Notes: generated by a model not told the origin, from the sequence alone. DNA of 64,000 nt from Bdellovibrionales bacterium GWA2_49_15 (GCA_001769855.1 MEPP01000007.1:62001-126000); one strand, 5' to 3'; shown: positions 34,925 to 43,087, counted from the stretch's first letter. Translations and numbers: made by a program.

Positions 34925-34956
34925 TTATACATTAATATATGTTATACATTAATATA
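34925..34956. promoter_or_regulatory. Twin operator-like direct repeats before the toxin-antitoxin pair
   Basis: TTATACATTAATATA occurs at 34925-34939 and again at 34942-34956 (17-bp period), and the outer ends form CTTATA ... TATAAG. This sits 16 bp upstream of the toxin ATG, where the antitoxin would bind for autoregulation. Confidence 0.55.
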
Positions 34957-34972
34957 AGTAGGTGCTTGCTCT

Positions 34973-35278
34973 ATGGCCGTTATTAAAAGAACTAAAGAAT
35001 GTTTAAAGAAATTTAAGGCCGACTTTGAAAAGGGGCTATTTTCTGAGGGCGATGGACAAGTTTTAAAGGCATGGGCCAGAGAAATGGAACTATTTGGCCC
35101 GAAATATATTGCCGAAAGTAGTGAATGGAGAGATCACCCCCTTGAGAGGGAATGGTCTGGATATCGGGCATCTTGCTTTAGCGTGAATGGAAGAATCATC
35201 TACCGAATTATAGATGAGAGAACAATAGAGGTATGTGAGGTTGAGCGGATAACACCGGCCCACAACTATAAACGGTGA
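34973..35278 (+). CDS. RelE/ParE-superfamily type II toxin
   Basis: 101 residues. AREMELFGPKYIAESSEWRD then HPLEREWSGYRASCFSVNGR and IIYRIIDERTIEVCEVERIT give the typical beta-strand pattern of RelE/YafQ/ParE toxins (Arg in the SGYRASC strand, RIIYRI, VEV). Probably cleaves mRNA on ribosomes or poisons gyrase; which one cannot be said. It precedes its antitoxin by 9 bp, the HigBA-like order. AT-rich operator repeats lie directly upstream. Confidence 0.75.
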   Translation: MAVIKRTKECLKKFKADFEKGLFSEGDGQVLKAWAREMELFGPKYIAESSEWRDHPLEREWSGYRASCFSVNGRIIYRIIDERTIEVCEVERITPAHNYKR

Positions 35279-35287
35279 GGAATTTTT

Positions 35288-35638
35288 ATGGCAAAGCAAA
35301 AAAGTAATAACGAATTTCTGGAAATGTTAAATGACTTTTTTCCAAAAGATGCGACCCCCGGTGAACTGATACGGGCCAAAAGAACGAATTATCAAATCAC
35401 CCTGGAAGAAGTTGAAAAAGCGACAGGCATCTCTCAAAGCAATCTATCGCTCTATGAAAATGATAAGAAACCCCTCGGATATGTCCAGGCCACCAAAATC
35501 GGCTTGGCCATTGGTTTGCACCCCATGACAATACTTTTCCCCAATGGGATAGAGGCCGATGAGCGTTTTAAAGAAATTTCTAGAAAATCAGTCGAACTAT
35601 TAAATAAAAAGATTCCACTAAAAAAAATAGCTGTCTGA
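35288..35638 (+). CDS. XRE/HTH-family antitoxin
   Basis: 116 residues. Helix-turn-helix of the Xre type in the middle (TLEEVEKATGISQSNLSLYE then NDKKPLGYVQATKIGLAIGL), with an N-terminal acidic segment and a C-terminal helix likely to bind the toxin. Second gene of a toxin-first pair (HigA-like order). It would repress its own operon through the repeats at 34925. GGTGAGGAAT serves as ribosome binding site. Confidence 0.75.
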   Translation: MAKQKSNNEFLEMLNDFFPKDATPGELIRAKRTNYQITLEEVEKATGISQSNLSLYENDKKPLGYVQATKIGLAIGLHPMTILFPNGIEADERFKEISRKSVELLNKKIPLKKIAV

Positions 35639-35718
35639 TAATATCCTAGGCTTAGATTTCAAAATTTTATTTCGAGCAGGTCAAGCAACGGCCAGAACTT
35701 TTCGAGAACTTTTCGTGC

Positions 35719-35757
35719 CAGGTGCCTTATCCATTATTGCAAAGCTCCTGGCACCTG
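35719..35757 (+). repeat. Inverted repeat downstream of the toxin-antitoxin pair
   Basis: CAGGTGCC at 35719-35726 and GGCACCTG at 35750-35757, loop 23 bases, followed by CCCTTTTTT a few bases on. May act as the terminator of the toxin-antitoxin operon. Immediately upstream is GAACTTTTCGTGCC, also found at 10303-10316. Confidence 0.45.
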
Positions 35758-35839
35758 ATCCATCCCTTTTTTGAGAAGGCCCAAGGGCATTACCTTCATT
35801 TGAAAATTTCGTTAATTTTTGGTCACTTAACGACGATAC

Positions 35840-36151
35840 GTGGTGAGAACAAGAGTTTGGAAACCAGAAAAGCTCTTTGATTCAGATCACTTCAAGTCGC
35901 CACCCACTGCCAACCTAGTAGATCCATTTGTGAACACTACAGTCAGAACCGAAACAAAACTGCGGGACCACTACGATGCCCTAAGAGCAAAGGGTATAAA
36001 TCACAAAGATGCCAAGGTTTCCCTTGCTAGAAAAATTGCCGGTTTGACTCTCAGTTTGTTGAAAAACAATGACACCTATAACGACAACTACGAGGAGCAC
36101 TTAGAAGAGAGAAAAAAACTACGCATACTTGTAGGCCAGACAAAGCACTAA
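35840..36151 (+). pseudogene. C-terminal fragment of an IS110-type transposase
   Basis: 103 codons from a GTG. From about residue 43 the frame reads RDHYDALRAKGINHKDAKVS then LARKIAGLTLSLLKNND, which parallels YYEHLLTEKKYADHDARNAV and ARKIATIAYGIMKSNKKYD at the C-terminus of the intact transposase at 36649-37668. The first 40 codons do not match. No ribosome binding site. A relic of an older, different IS110 copy. Confidence 0.55.
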
Positions 36152-36414
36152 AGAATCTCGTTTGCCTGAACTCACATGGAAGTGAAAGATGAGACACTCC
36201 TTTTTTTACTCTCTACAGACAAAAAAAGCAGGTGTTAATTTTGACAAAGGAATTGTCTCGGGTGAATTAGGGATGGAGGATGAGGCCCAAGAAGATGAGT
36301 GAATGCGCTTCTAGTGCAGATCTGGTTTAGATAATGGTGTAGTTCACAGAAGAAAATTTCCAAAATGGTGCAGTTAACGAGTGACTGCCTGTGCGGGGTT
36401 CGGCGGGCGAAGCC
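36152..36414. other. Noncoding stretch upstream of the IS110-type transposase
   Basis: No gene seen. Near the end, CGGC-GGGCGAA-GCCG can form a small hairpin directly before the tandem repeats. In IS110-family elements the region upstream of the transposase may encode the bridge RNA, so this stretch is a candidate, but no boundary can be set. Confidence 0.35.
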
Positions 36415-36528
36415 GCTGAATATTTTTACTCTTTTTGAGGAAGGGGAAATTACTATTCAGAAACGGCTTGCGCTGAATATTTTTACTCTTTTTGAGGAAG
36501 GGGAAATTACTATTCAGAAACGGCTTGC
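36415..36528 (+). repeat. 57-bp tandem duplication, each unit a hairpin
   Basis: Two identical 57-bp units (36415-36471 and 36472-36528). In each unit CTGAATA and TATTCAG pair across a 31-base loop (36416-36422 with 36454-36460; 36473-36479 with 36511-36517). They lie 120 bp upstream of the transposase ATG and could belong to the noncoding RNA of the IS110 element. Confidence 0.7.
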
Positions 36529-36648
36529 GGTAAATTGAAAAAGGAGGTCTCCAGGTACTTGTAGTGGCCGGAGCCGCTTCTAGTAAGAATGTGATAATAA
36601 TTGTTTACCAAAAACTTATTAACATTCGAAACATTTCAAGGAGACGGT

Positions 36649-37668
36649 ATGTTTGACCATTATGTAGCACTAGATTGGGCCATGAGCAATATGGCAATAG
36701 CAAGAATGACAAAAGTCTCAAATGAGATTAAGGTCATTGATGTTCCGGCAGATATTAAAGAATTGAAGATATATTTGAAAAATCTAAAGGGAACGATCTC
36801 TTTAGCATTTGAGGAAACGACCACTTCTCACTGGCTTTATACTGAACTAAAAGAACACGTTGATAACCTTTTAGTTTGTGACCCATATAGAAATAGACTT
36901 TTGAGCGAGGGGCCAAAAACAGATAAGATTGATGCTCAGAAATTAGTTCAGTTGCTGCGAGCGGGATTATTGAAAGAAGTTTTTCAAAGCAGCGACAAGT
37001 TTATTGAGCTGAGAAGAATCGTGAGTGCCTATGAGGATGTCATCAAGGCAGGAGTTCGATTAAAGAATCAGCGATCAGCTCTATTTAGAGCAATTCAAAA
37101 AAATCATAAGAAGGAAACTACTCTCGAAAATAATATCGATGCTTTTGTTTTGAGAGGCATAGATAAGGGCATCGAAGCTTATGAAGAAGAAAGAGCACGA
37201 TATCAAAAAGAATTCTCTTCACTACGAAAGCAGCATGGCAATATAAAAATGGTAAGCAATATACCTGGGATCGGCGAAATTGGAGCAGTCAAGGTTATTT
37301 CACGCGTTGTCGATGCTCATAGATTTAAAACTCGCAACCATTTCCTCAGCTATTGTGGTCTTGTCAAACTTGAGAAGATGAGCGGCGGCAGAAGTTATGG
37401 CAAGAAAAATCCAAGATTTTGCCGCACAATGAAAGCAGTTTTTAAATCAGCTGCATTAGCAGTAATCGGTGGGAATAACGCCTTAAACGATTATTATGAA
37501 CATTTGCTGACTGAGAAAAAATATGCCGACCATGATGCAAGAAACGCTGTTGCTAGAAAAATTGCAACAATCGCCTACGGCATCATGAAGAGTAATAAAA
37601 AATATGATCCATTTATAAGGAAAGGAAAAAATGCGGATAAAATAGTTGATAGTAATGCAGATCTATAG
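36649..37668 (+). CDS. IS110-family transposase (DEDD recombinase)
   Basis: About 339 residues from the ATG at 36649 (AAGGAG upstream; the open frame begins at 36601). RuvC-like DEDD residues: Asp in MFDHYVALDW, Glu in LAFEETTTSHW, and the pair in GPKTDKIDAQKL. The C-terminal Transposase_20 domain has NIPGIGEIGAVKVISR and HFLSYCGLVKLEKMSGGRSYGK with the conserved serine. Members use a bridge RNA to choose target and donor. Upstream tandem hairpins may be part of that RNA. Probably intact. Confidence 0.88.
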   Translation: MFDHYVALDWAMSNMAIARMTKVSNEIKVIDVPADIKELKIYLKNLKGTISLAFEETTTSHWLYTELKEHVDNLLVCDPYRNRLLSEGPKTDKIDAQKLVQLLRAGLLKEVFQSSDKFIELRRIVSAYEDVIKAGVRLKNQRSALFRAIQKNHKKETTLENNIDAFVLRGIDKGIEAYEEERARYQKEFSSLRKQHGNIKMVSNIPGIGEIGAVKVISRVVDAHRFKTRNHFLSYCGLVKLEKMSGGRSYGKKNPRFCRTMKAVFKSAALAVIGGNNALNDYYEHLLTEKKYADHDARNAVARKIATIAYGIMKSNKKYDPFIRKGKNADKIVDSNADL

Positions 37669-37966
37669 GGTATCACCAAAATAATCTACTTCAATGTGAA
37701 TTGTGGATGATGATCCTATAGATGAGGAGAGATCGCTCAATTAAGAAAGTTGCACACCGATGCTCCTGCTTGCGGTTAGCACCTCCTCTTTTTCTAAAAT
37801 TTGCAATGGCCCAAGAGAGCCCAAATAGACGTATTGGAAGAACTGCACATCCAATGAAATTATTGCAGAGAATGGATCATTAGAACGAAAAAAAGACGAG
37901 GTAGATTAAAGAAGCGAGACTGGAGACCATAAGTAATAAAATTACTGAACTGGATATCTATTTTTA
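37669..37966. other. Noncoding stretch between the transposase and the integrase stump
   Basis: No gene seen. I looked for the missing integrase N-terminus here and found no recognisable continuation in any frame. Confidence 0.4.
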
Positions 37967-38296
37967 TTGACTTACTTTTTCATAGACTTTCTTAAAGATG
38001 TCTATCGCACTTTTACCAAGGCACAACAGCTTGCAAAGCTAGAACGGCACTTTCGCTTCCACGATCTCAGACATACCTTCGCCTCTCACTTCATGATGAA
38101 CGGTGGGAACATTTATGATCTACAGAAAATTTTGGGCCACACGCAAATTGAAATGACGATGCGGTATGCTCATCTTTCACCCGATCATTTAGCAGAGGCC
38201 ATCAACGTCGTTAGCTTGGGAATTGAGACAACCGGCGAGGTCGTCGATCTATGGCAGGCGAGAAAAAAATCACGCGAAAGTGTGGTCTGTTGTTAA
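37967..38296 (+). pseudogene. C-terminal stump of a tyrosine recombinase (integrase)
   Basis: 109 codons, start probably not genuine (TTG). Catalytic-half motifs are present: FHDLRHTFASHFMMNG (HxxR), LQKILGHTQI (His/Trp position, His here) and the nucleophile Tyr in TMRYAHLSPD. The N-terminal catalytic Arg, the core-binding domain and the arm-binding domain are missing. It lies 79 bp from the tRNA and faces it. It must once have driven integration at this tRNA. Confidence 0.7.
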
Positions 38297-38372
38297 ATGT
38301 CGTAGCTCATATTTAGCTCACGAAGCCCGACCGGGTGTCTATTTTGTCTTTAATTTCAATGAGTTATGAGGA

Positions 38373-38391
38373 GATGGTGCCCAGGACTGGA
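38373..38391. repeat. Proximal attachment site (att) in the tRNA-Leu 3' end
   Basis: Identical 19-bp copy of 34736-34754. On the minus strand it covers the last 17 bases of the tRNA including CCA plus two bases beyond. Confidence 0.8.
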
Positions 38392-38459
38392 CTCGAACCA
38401 GCATGCCTCTCGGCGCTACCACCTCAAGGTAGTGCGTCTACCAATTTCGCCACCTGGGC
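38375..38459 (-). tRNA. tRNA-Leu (anticodon GAG)
   Basis: 85 bases on the minus strand including encoded CCA. Acceptor GCCCAGG/CCTGGGC with discriminator A, D-arm GCGAAATTGGTAGACGC, anticodon stem CTACC/GGTAG with loop TTGAGGT (anticodon GAG, reading CUC and CUU), a long variable arm typical of leucine (CGCCGAGAGGCAT) and T-arm GCTGG-TTCGAGT-CCAGT. The 3' end is the attachment target of the neighbouring integrated element and remains intact. Confidence 0.95.
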
Positions 38460-38504
38460 ACAGGTTAAAAAATTTAATGGAAAGAGGGAGATTTGGCAAA
38501 GGAT

Positions 38505-38882
38505 TTATTGGCGGCGGCGATTTTTTTCGGGCAAAAACTGTTCAATTTCGTGAAGATAGTAGCGCAGGCGTTGCAGGGTCTCGCCTAGAGAGTCCAGCTG
38601 AACGTCGAGTGCGTGGGCAATGTCTTTAGTGTCATTGTCATGCAGGGTCATGGGCATTTCCACCTTCTTCGAGCTCGGCGGAAGGAGTTCGGGGTCAGTA
38701 TCCTTGAGTAAGCTCTCAATCAAATCTTCGCAATCTTCACCTGACTCGATGGTTTCTTCCTCTGGAGTTTCCTCCATGAAGTCGATCTTCTCGTAATGCC
38801 GGCTCTCCGGAAATAAAACGAGAATTTTATCTTCTGTAAGATGTTCCATCGTCCCATTCACCACAGTTTCTACGTTAAACAT
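38505..38882 (-). CDS. Acidic protein of unknown function
   Basis: About 125 residues from the ATG at 38882 (AAGGG lies at the right distance; an ATG two codons upstream abuts it). Strongly acidic centre (EETPEEETIESGEDCEDLIE) and a C-terminal helical region (LDSLGETLQRLRYYLHEIEQ) that may dimerise. No signal peptide, no recognised family. Lies just upstream of the tRNA-Leu gene in the same direction. Confidence 0.6.
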   Translation of the reverse strand: MFNVETVVNGTMEHLTEDKILVLFPESRHYEKIDFMEETPEEETIESGEDCEDLIESLLKDTDPELLPPSSKKVEMPMTLHDNDTKDIAHALDVQLDSLGETLQRLRYYLHEIEQFLPEKNRRRQ

Positions 38883-39119
38883 GGGCATCCCTTAAGTGTG
38901 TGCCCCCCACTCCCTGCCCTGTCTATTGCAGTGCGGGTGCCAACCTTTTCATGCCCATTTATACCCCTTTATCGCTCTGCTTTCAGCGTCTTGGCCATGG
39001 GACTGTAATACTTTCATGAACAACCTCTGGGGGGCCGTCTAAACATTGGCCAAATTTTCCTAGTGCTTAGGCATTTGGGTAAATAAAAGACTCATGATCT
39101 AATAGACTTAGGTACTCGT

Positions 39120-39326
39120 ATGGAAGGACATAATTGCCATCAGTGCAAACACTTTTTTATCACCTTTGACGTCGCGGTTCCTTACGGCTGCCGGGCCTTT
39201 CGCTTCAAATCCAAAGAAATTCCTTCCCGTGCGGTCAAGCAGAACTCCGGCCATGAATGCCAGGCCTTCGCTGAGAAAGGTCAGCGCAAACCCCCGGTCA
39301 AAGATACTTACGGTGAAAAAGATTAG
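39120..39326 (+). CDS. Small Cys-containing conserved protein (probable zinc-binding)
   Basis: 68 residues. Cys6, Cys9, Cys24 and Cys47 in the pattern CHQCKHFFITFDVAVPYGCRA ... SGHEC, which I recall as a short uncharacterised family in delta-type proteobacteria with the same PxGCRAxxFKSxxxPS core. The four cysteines probably hold zinc. No signal peptide. Overlaps the convergent mnmA by 4 bp. Confidence 0.65.
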   Translation: MEGHNCHQCKHFFITFDVAVPYGCRAFRFKSKEIPSRAVKQNSGHECQAFAEKGQRKPPVKDTYGEKD

Positions 39327-40456
39327 CCGTTCGAGTACAGAGAAGGCCCCACCACATCGATAAAGCCCCCGCCCAGACACTTCGCCCCTTGGTAGAAAAC
39401 CACCGCCTGACGAGGCGTAATCGCCCTCTGGGGCACGCTAAAGTCTACCCGTAGCTGGCCATCAGGCATCGGGGTCATAATGCAATCCTGATCGGCCTGG
39501 CGATAGCGAATCTTGGCCTGGACGGGCATTGGCCCTTGCAGCTTAAAATCTGGGGACACCCAGCTTAACTCATTGCAGGTGAGCCAGCGGGCGAAAAGGG
39601 CGGGATGATTCTCCCCTCGCTCCACAAACACGGTATTGGACGCCTTGTCCTTGGCCACCACGAACCACGCCTCTCCGGGACCGCCCAGGCCCAGACCTTT
39701 GCGCTGGCCCAAAGTATAGAGATGGGCGCCCTGATGGGTGCCTACCACTTCGCCACTTAGATATTTAAATGGCCCAGGGATTGGCCGAAGGTAGTTGGAT
39801 AAAAACTGACGAAACGGGCGCTCGCCAATAAAACAGATGCCAGTGCTATCCTTTTTATGCATGACTGAAAGCTGGGCCTCTTCGGCCAGCTGGCGCACAG
39901 CTTTTTTTTGCAGGTGCCCCACCGGAAAAAGCACTCGTTTTAAAATGTCCTCCTGCATGCTACATAAAAAATAGCTCTGATCTTTACCCGGATCGAGGCC
40001 TTTGAGCATATGATGGTGTCCAAACTCATCGATCTGGTGCTGGGCATAGTGGCCGGTGGCAAAATAATCCGCCCCTAAGTTCATGGCATGCTGGAAAAAG
40101 ACCTTAAATTTGATCTCACGGTTGCACAGGATATCGGGATTGGGCGTGTGCCCGGCCTCGTACTCTTTTAAAAACCACTGAAAAACGGACTCCTGATATT
40201 CCCTGATAAACTCCACGGGAAAGAAGGGAATATCCAGACGCCCACAAACCCGCGCCACGTCCTCAAAATCCTTCTCCGCTGGACAGGGCCCTTCCGGTTC
40301 GTCCCAGTTCTTCATGAAAAGTCCAATGACCTCGTGGCCCATTTTTTTGAGCAGGAGAGCGGCCACGGAGGAATCCACTCCGCCGGACATGCCGACGACG
40401 ATTCTTTTGACCCCGTCACGAACGGGTTGGGGAAGAAAATTGGAAGTCGTATCCAT
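39323..40456 (-). CDS. mnmA: tRNA-specific 2-thiouridylase
   Basis: 377 residues. Puts the s2 group on U34 of tRNA-Lys, -Glu and -Gln. PP-loop GMSGGVDSSVAALLL, VIGLFMKNWDE, catalytic Cys in NPDILCNREIKF, second Cys in DSTGICFIGER and the C-terminal LGQRKGLGLGG. Third gene of an operon with an M28 peptidase and a divergent MnmA paralogue (19-bp gap). Confidence 0.93.
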   Translation of the reverse strand: MDTTSNFLPQPVRDGVKRIVVGMSGGVDSSVAALLLKKMGHEVIGLFMKNWDEPEGPCPAEKDFEDVARVCGRLDIPFFPVEFIREYQESVFQWFLKEYEAGHTPNPDILCNREIKFKVFFQHAMNLGADYFATGHYAQHQIDEFGHHHMLKGLDPGKDQSYFLCSMQEDILKRVLFPVGHLQKKAVRQLAEEAQLSVMHKKDSTGICFIGERPFRQFLSNYLRPIPGPFKYLSGEVVGTHQGAHLYTLGQRKGLGLGGPGEAWFVVAKDKASNTVFVERGENHPALFARWLTCNELSWVSPDFKLQGPMPVQAKIRYRQADQDCIMTPMPDGQLRVDFSVPQRAITPRQAVVFYQGAKCLGGGFIDVVGPSLYSNG

Positions 40457-40475
40457 GAGACTGTATATAGCAACG

Positions 40476-41666
40476 TTATTTCACGATATCAAATGCCCAA
40501 GCTAAAACACCGGACGCGATATACTGATAACTTTTGTAGAGTGTTTGGTAGTTTAGAGTTTCTGCAAAGTCATCCACCGTATGAAAATTAGGATTCATAT
40601 CCGATTCCATATTTTGGGTGAAAATGAGGGTGGGAATATCGAACTCCCAATAGGCCGAACCGTTGCCTTGGTTAAAATCATTGGGATTCATTTCAAAAGT
40701 GATGCCGCTGACAGTGCGTTTACCGGCGTTTTCAAACAACTGGGCCAACTTTTGTGCTTGCTCAACCCCCTCGGCACTCGGATCGCGCATATAAACGGAC
40801 ATATTGCCATACTTCTTTTCAGCGTCATGATCGCGAGAATCATAACCCAGCCTTATCAGGTCAATGTGCCCGGAAAATTTTGGCGACTTAACAAGATCCT
40901 TATTTTTTTTGGCCATGGCCACCGCCCCCAGAGAAGCAATTTGGCCAAAGTCATAGAACACAATTCTAACGGTCTTCGGGAGGGGGATTTGCGAAAGCAG
41001 TTGGACCAAGCTCAATGCCACCGCCACGCCACTGCCGTTGTCATCCGCCCCTTGAGTCTTGGCCTTTGGCATAATCTTAAAATTCTTGGGATCGTGGGCC
41101 ATGGAATCGAAATGGGCGCCTAAAATGAGGACACTGTCCGGATCAATCGTCCCTTTGCGCTCCCATACCACATTGGTACCAGGCACCTTGCTCAAGGTGT
41201 TCAGAAATCTCAAGGTGTCATCGGTAAATCCCTTCCACTTGATATAGGTAGGCGTCTCCGGTTTAAATTTTTTTACAATCTCGCGCTCGAAATCGTCCTG
41301 ATACATCTTTCGAGCACGCGCCAGATCAGGCGTAAAGTTTTCCTGCGTAACCGTACAACAGTTGGCTTGGGAGGGAGGAACTGAGGGCCCAAAGCTGTTA
41401 AGGATTTCAGTGAGCACGGCGGCAGCCTTGGCATGTCCCGGAGTACCGACCAGACGGCTTGGATGAGTCTTTTCCAAAAAAAGCATGAGATGTCTTCGCA
41501 CATCATCCAGAGCGAACTTACTGACGAAAGGTGTGAGGGAGAGAAAACGAGCGGGCGGATTGAAGGGAGCTTCATGGATCGGCTTGGCAGGGGGGGCACC
41601 GTAGGCCGACAGGCAGGAAAACGTGCCGAGGAGAACTCCCAAAATGAGAATGTTCAAATTAGTCAT
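40476..41666 (-). CDS. Exported M28-family zinc aminopeptidase / glutaminyl cyclase-like
   Basis: About 396 residues from the ATG at 41666, one base after the stop of the MnmA paralogue. Signal peptide (about 1-24). Zinc ligands appear in LILGAHFDSM (His), GADDNGSGVAVAL (bridging Asp), and DHDAEKKYG further on; VRIVFYDFGQIASLGAVAMA stands where M28 peptidases carry the catalytic Glu pair (usually FxGEExGLxGS), so the GEE is replaced by FGQ. Similar to glutaminyl-peptide cyclotransferase-like M28B. Whether it is active is uncertain because of that change. Confidence 0.75.
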   Translation of the reverse strand: MTNLNILILGVLLGTFSCLSAYGAPPAKPIHEAPFNPPARFLSLTPFVSKFALDDVRRHLMLFLEKTHPSRLVGTPGHAKAAAVLTEILNSFGPSVPPSQANCCTVTQENFTPDLARARKMYQDDFEREIVKKFKPETPTYIKWKGFTDDTLRFLNTLSKVPGTNVVWERKGTIDPDSVLILGAHFDSMAHDPKNFKIMPKAKTQGADDNGSGVAVALSLVQLLSQIPLPKTVRIVFYDFGQIASLGAVAMAKKNKDLVKSPKFSGHIDLIRLGYDSRDHDAEKKYGNMSVYMRDPSAEGVEQAQKLAQLFENAGKRTVSGITFEMNPNDFNQGNGSAYWEFDIPTLIFTQNMESDMNPNFHTVDDFAETLNYQTLYKSYQYIASGVLAWAFDIVK

Positions 41667-41667
41667 A

Positions 41668-42954
41668 TTAAAATCCAAGTTTCTTGTTTCGCTCTATAAG
41701 AATCGCAACACGGCCCACCTCTTTGTCGGCCTCACGTTTAAAAAAGACCGAATTTAACGCCGGAACATTGCTTACCACTCCGCTTGCCAGGAGCTGCGAT
41801 CCCGTATCTAGACTCTCGTAAAGGCCGACACAGGTTCCGGGAGGGAGAAAGCCCGGCACCACGGTTTGCAGTTCAATCAGAGCGGCCTGATTATTTTTAA
41901 AATTGATGGTGCAAGGCCAGGCCTCTGTACGATGGGCCGCTCGGGCGACAGCTGAGCACGTCTTGGTGGTGTTGAGGAGCGGGTTGGTGAGGAGCTGGTT
42001 TAAGCTAAACGACTTAAAGCTGAGATTTCTTTCATCGGCGACAAAGATCGCACCATTATTCATATTTTTTTGAATCACCACGAGATCGGCATCATCGGAA
42101 GTGGCCACCTGCAGGGAGGTCACGCTGGGACGTTTTTCTCCCAACATAAAATAATGCAACCCTTGATGGTCACTTATTATTTGATCATCCTCATAACGAA
42201 GAATCTGTCCCGCTTTTCGAAGACTCACGGCCGTGGTCCGTTCGATAAACTGGGGCAAATGGGGTGAGGTCATAAAACACGTTTGATCATTACCGGACAC
42301 CTGAATTCCGTCACTCATAGATTGGGCGATTTTCAACACCTCTTCGCGACGCATCTCGGCCAGCGGAAGCAGCAGACGAGATAACTGTTTCTGATTTAAC
42401 TGCGCCAGCTTTAAAGATTGGTCGATACTGGGGTCATGTGAGGTGCCGACGATATAGATCTTTTTATTTTTTATCATTTGCACTTTGGCATAGTGGCCGG
42501 TGGCCACCATCTGGGCCTTGAGCTTGTCCGCTTTTTGTTCCAGAATATTGATCAAAAGTTGGTGACAATGCATGCAGGGATAGAGCTTCTCACCACAGAT
42601 CCCCGCCGATAAAACGCGATCGAGCACCAGACTTTTAAATTCACTCAAGGCATTGACGGCGTAAAAAGGAATTTCGAGATGCTCGGCCTGGGCACGGGCC
42701 TTTTCTAGATTCACAACATGACAATCAGAGAAAAAGGCGGGAATGTAGCTCAGGTCATCAACCTGCCCCTCTTCAGTGGTGGCCGACTCCTGAATCGTGT
42801 AAGCGCGCGGCCTGGAATATAAGGGATCGGATACATCCACCAGCTGAATGCAGACACCGATAACATTGAGGCCCTGTTTTTTTAGCAGATAAGCGGCGAC
42901 AAAGGAATCAACCTTCCCGCTCATGCCAACGACGACTGTATTTATGGCCGACAT
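41668..42954 (-). CDS. Divergent MnmA paralogue
   Basis: 428 residues. MnmA-like throughout: PP-loop VVGMSGKVDSFVAAYLLKK, LYPCMHCHQLLIN with the first catalytic Cys, VATGHYAKV, QTCFMTSPHLPQFIE with the second Cys and LHYFMLGEKR near the C-terminal domain. The PP-loop has SGKVDSF where the family has SGGVDSS. The region after residue 50 (DPLYSRPRAYTIQESATTEE) is an insertion. It may thiolate another substrate or have lost adenylation. First gene of the operon with M28 and mnmA. Confidence 0.78.
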   Translation of the reverse strand: MSAINTVVVGMSGKVDSFVAAYLLKKQGLNVIGVCIQLVDVSDPLYSRPRAYTIQESATTEEGQVDDLSYIPAFFSDCHVVNLEKARAQAEHLEIPFYAVNALSEFKSLVLDRVLSAGICGEKLYPCMHCHQLLINILEQKADKLKAQMVATGHYAKVQMIKNKKIYIVGTSHDPSIDQSLKLAQLNQKQLSRLLLPLAEMRREEVLKIAQSMSDGIQVSGNDQTCFMTSPHLPQFIERTTAVSLRKAGQILRYEDDQIISDHQGLHYFMLGEKRPSVTSLQVATSDDADLVVIQKNMNNGAIFVADERNLSFKSFSLNQLLTNPLLNTTKTCSAVARAAHRTEAWPCTINFKNNQAALIELQTVVPGFLPPGTCVGLYESLDTGSQLLASGVVSNVPALNSVFFKREADKEVGRVAILIERNKKLGF

Positions 42955-43087
42955 AATGATTTCTCTGTTGTCTCCATTATACCTGAATATATAAAACTTG
43001 GCGGAGCAATATCTGCCGTATTTTTTTACTCGGACATTTATTTTCAGGCCTGGCCGAGGTTATCCGAAGATAGGTGTATCAAGGTGA

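Larger units (their letters stand above)
34755..38372. mobile_element. Integrated element inserted at tRNA-Leu(GAG), 3.6 kb
   Basis: Bounded by a 19-bp direct repeat, one copy lying in the tRNA 3' end. It contains, in order, a toxin-antitoxin pair, an IS110 fragment, tandem hairpins, an IS110-type transposase and a C-terminal stump of a tyrosine integrase placed next to the tRNA. The integrase next to the tRNA end and the direct repeat at the distal end are the standard arrangement of tRNA-targeting islands. Because the integrase lacks its N-terminus, the element is probably unable to excise. AT-richer than the flanks by eye. Confidence 0.75.

Noticed and set aside
36379-36528. Two 57-bp repeats as a CRISPR array
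   Set aside because: The units abut directly without spacers and there are only two; no cas genes.
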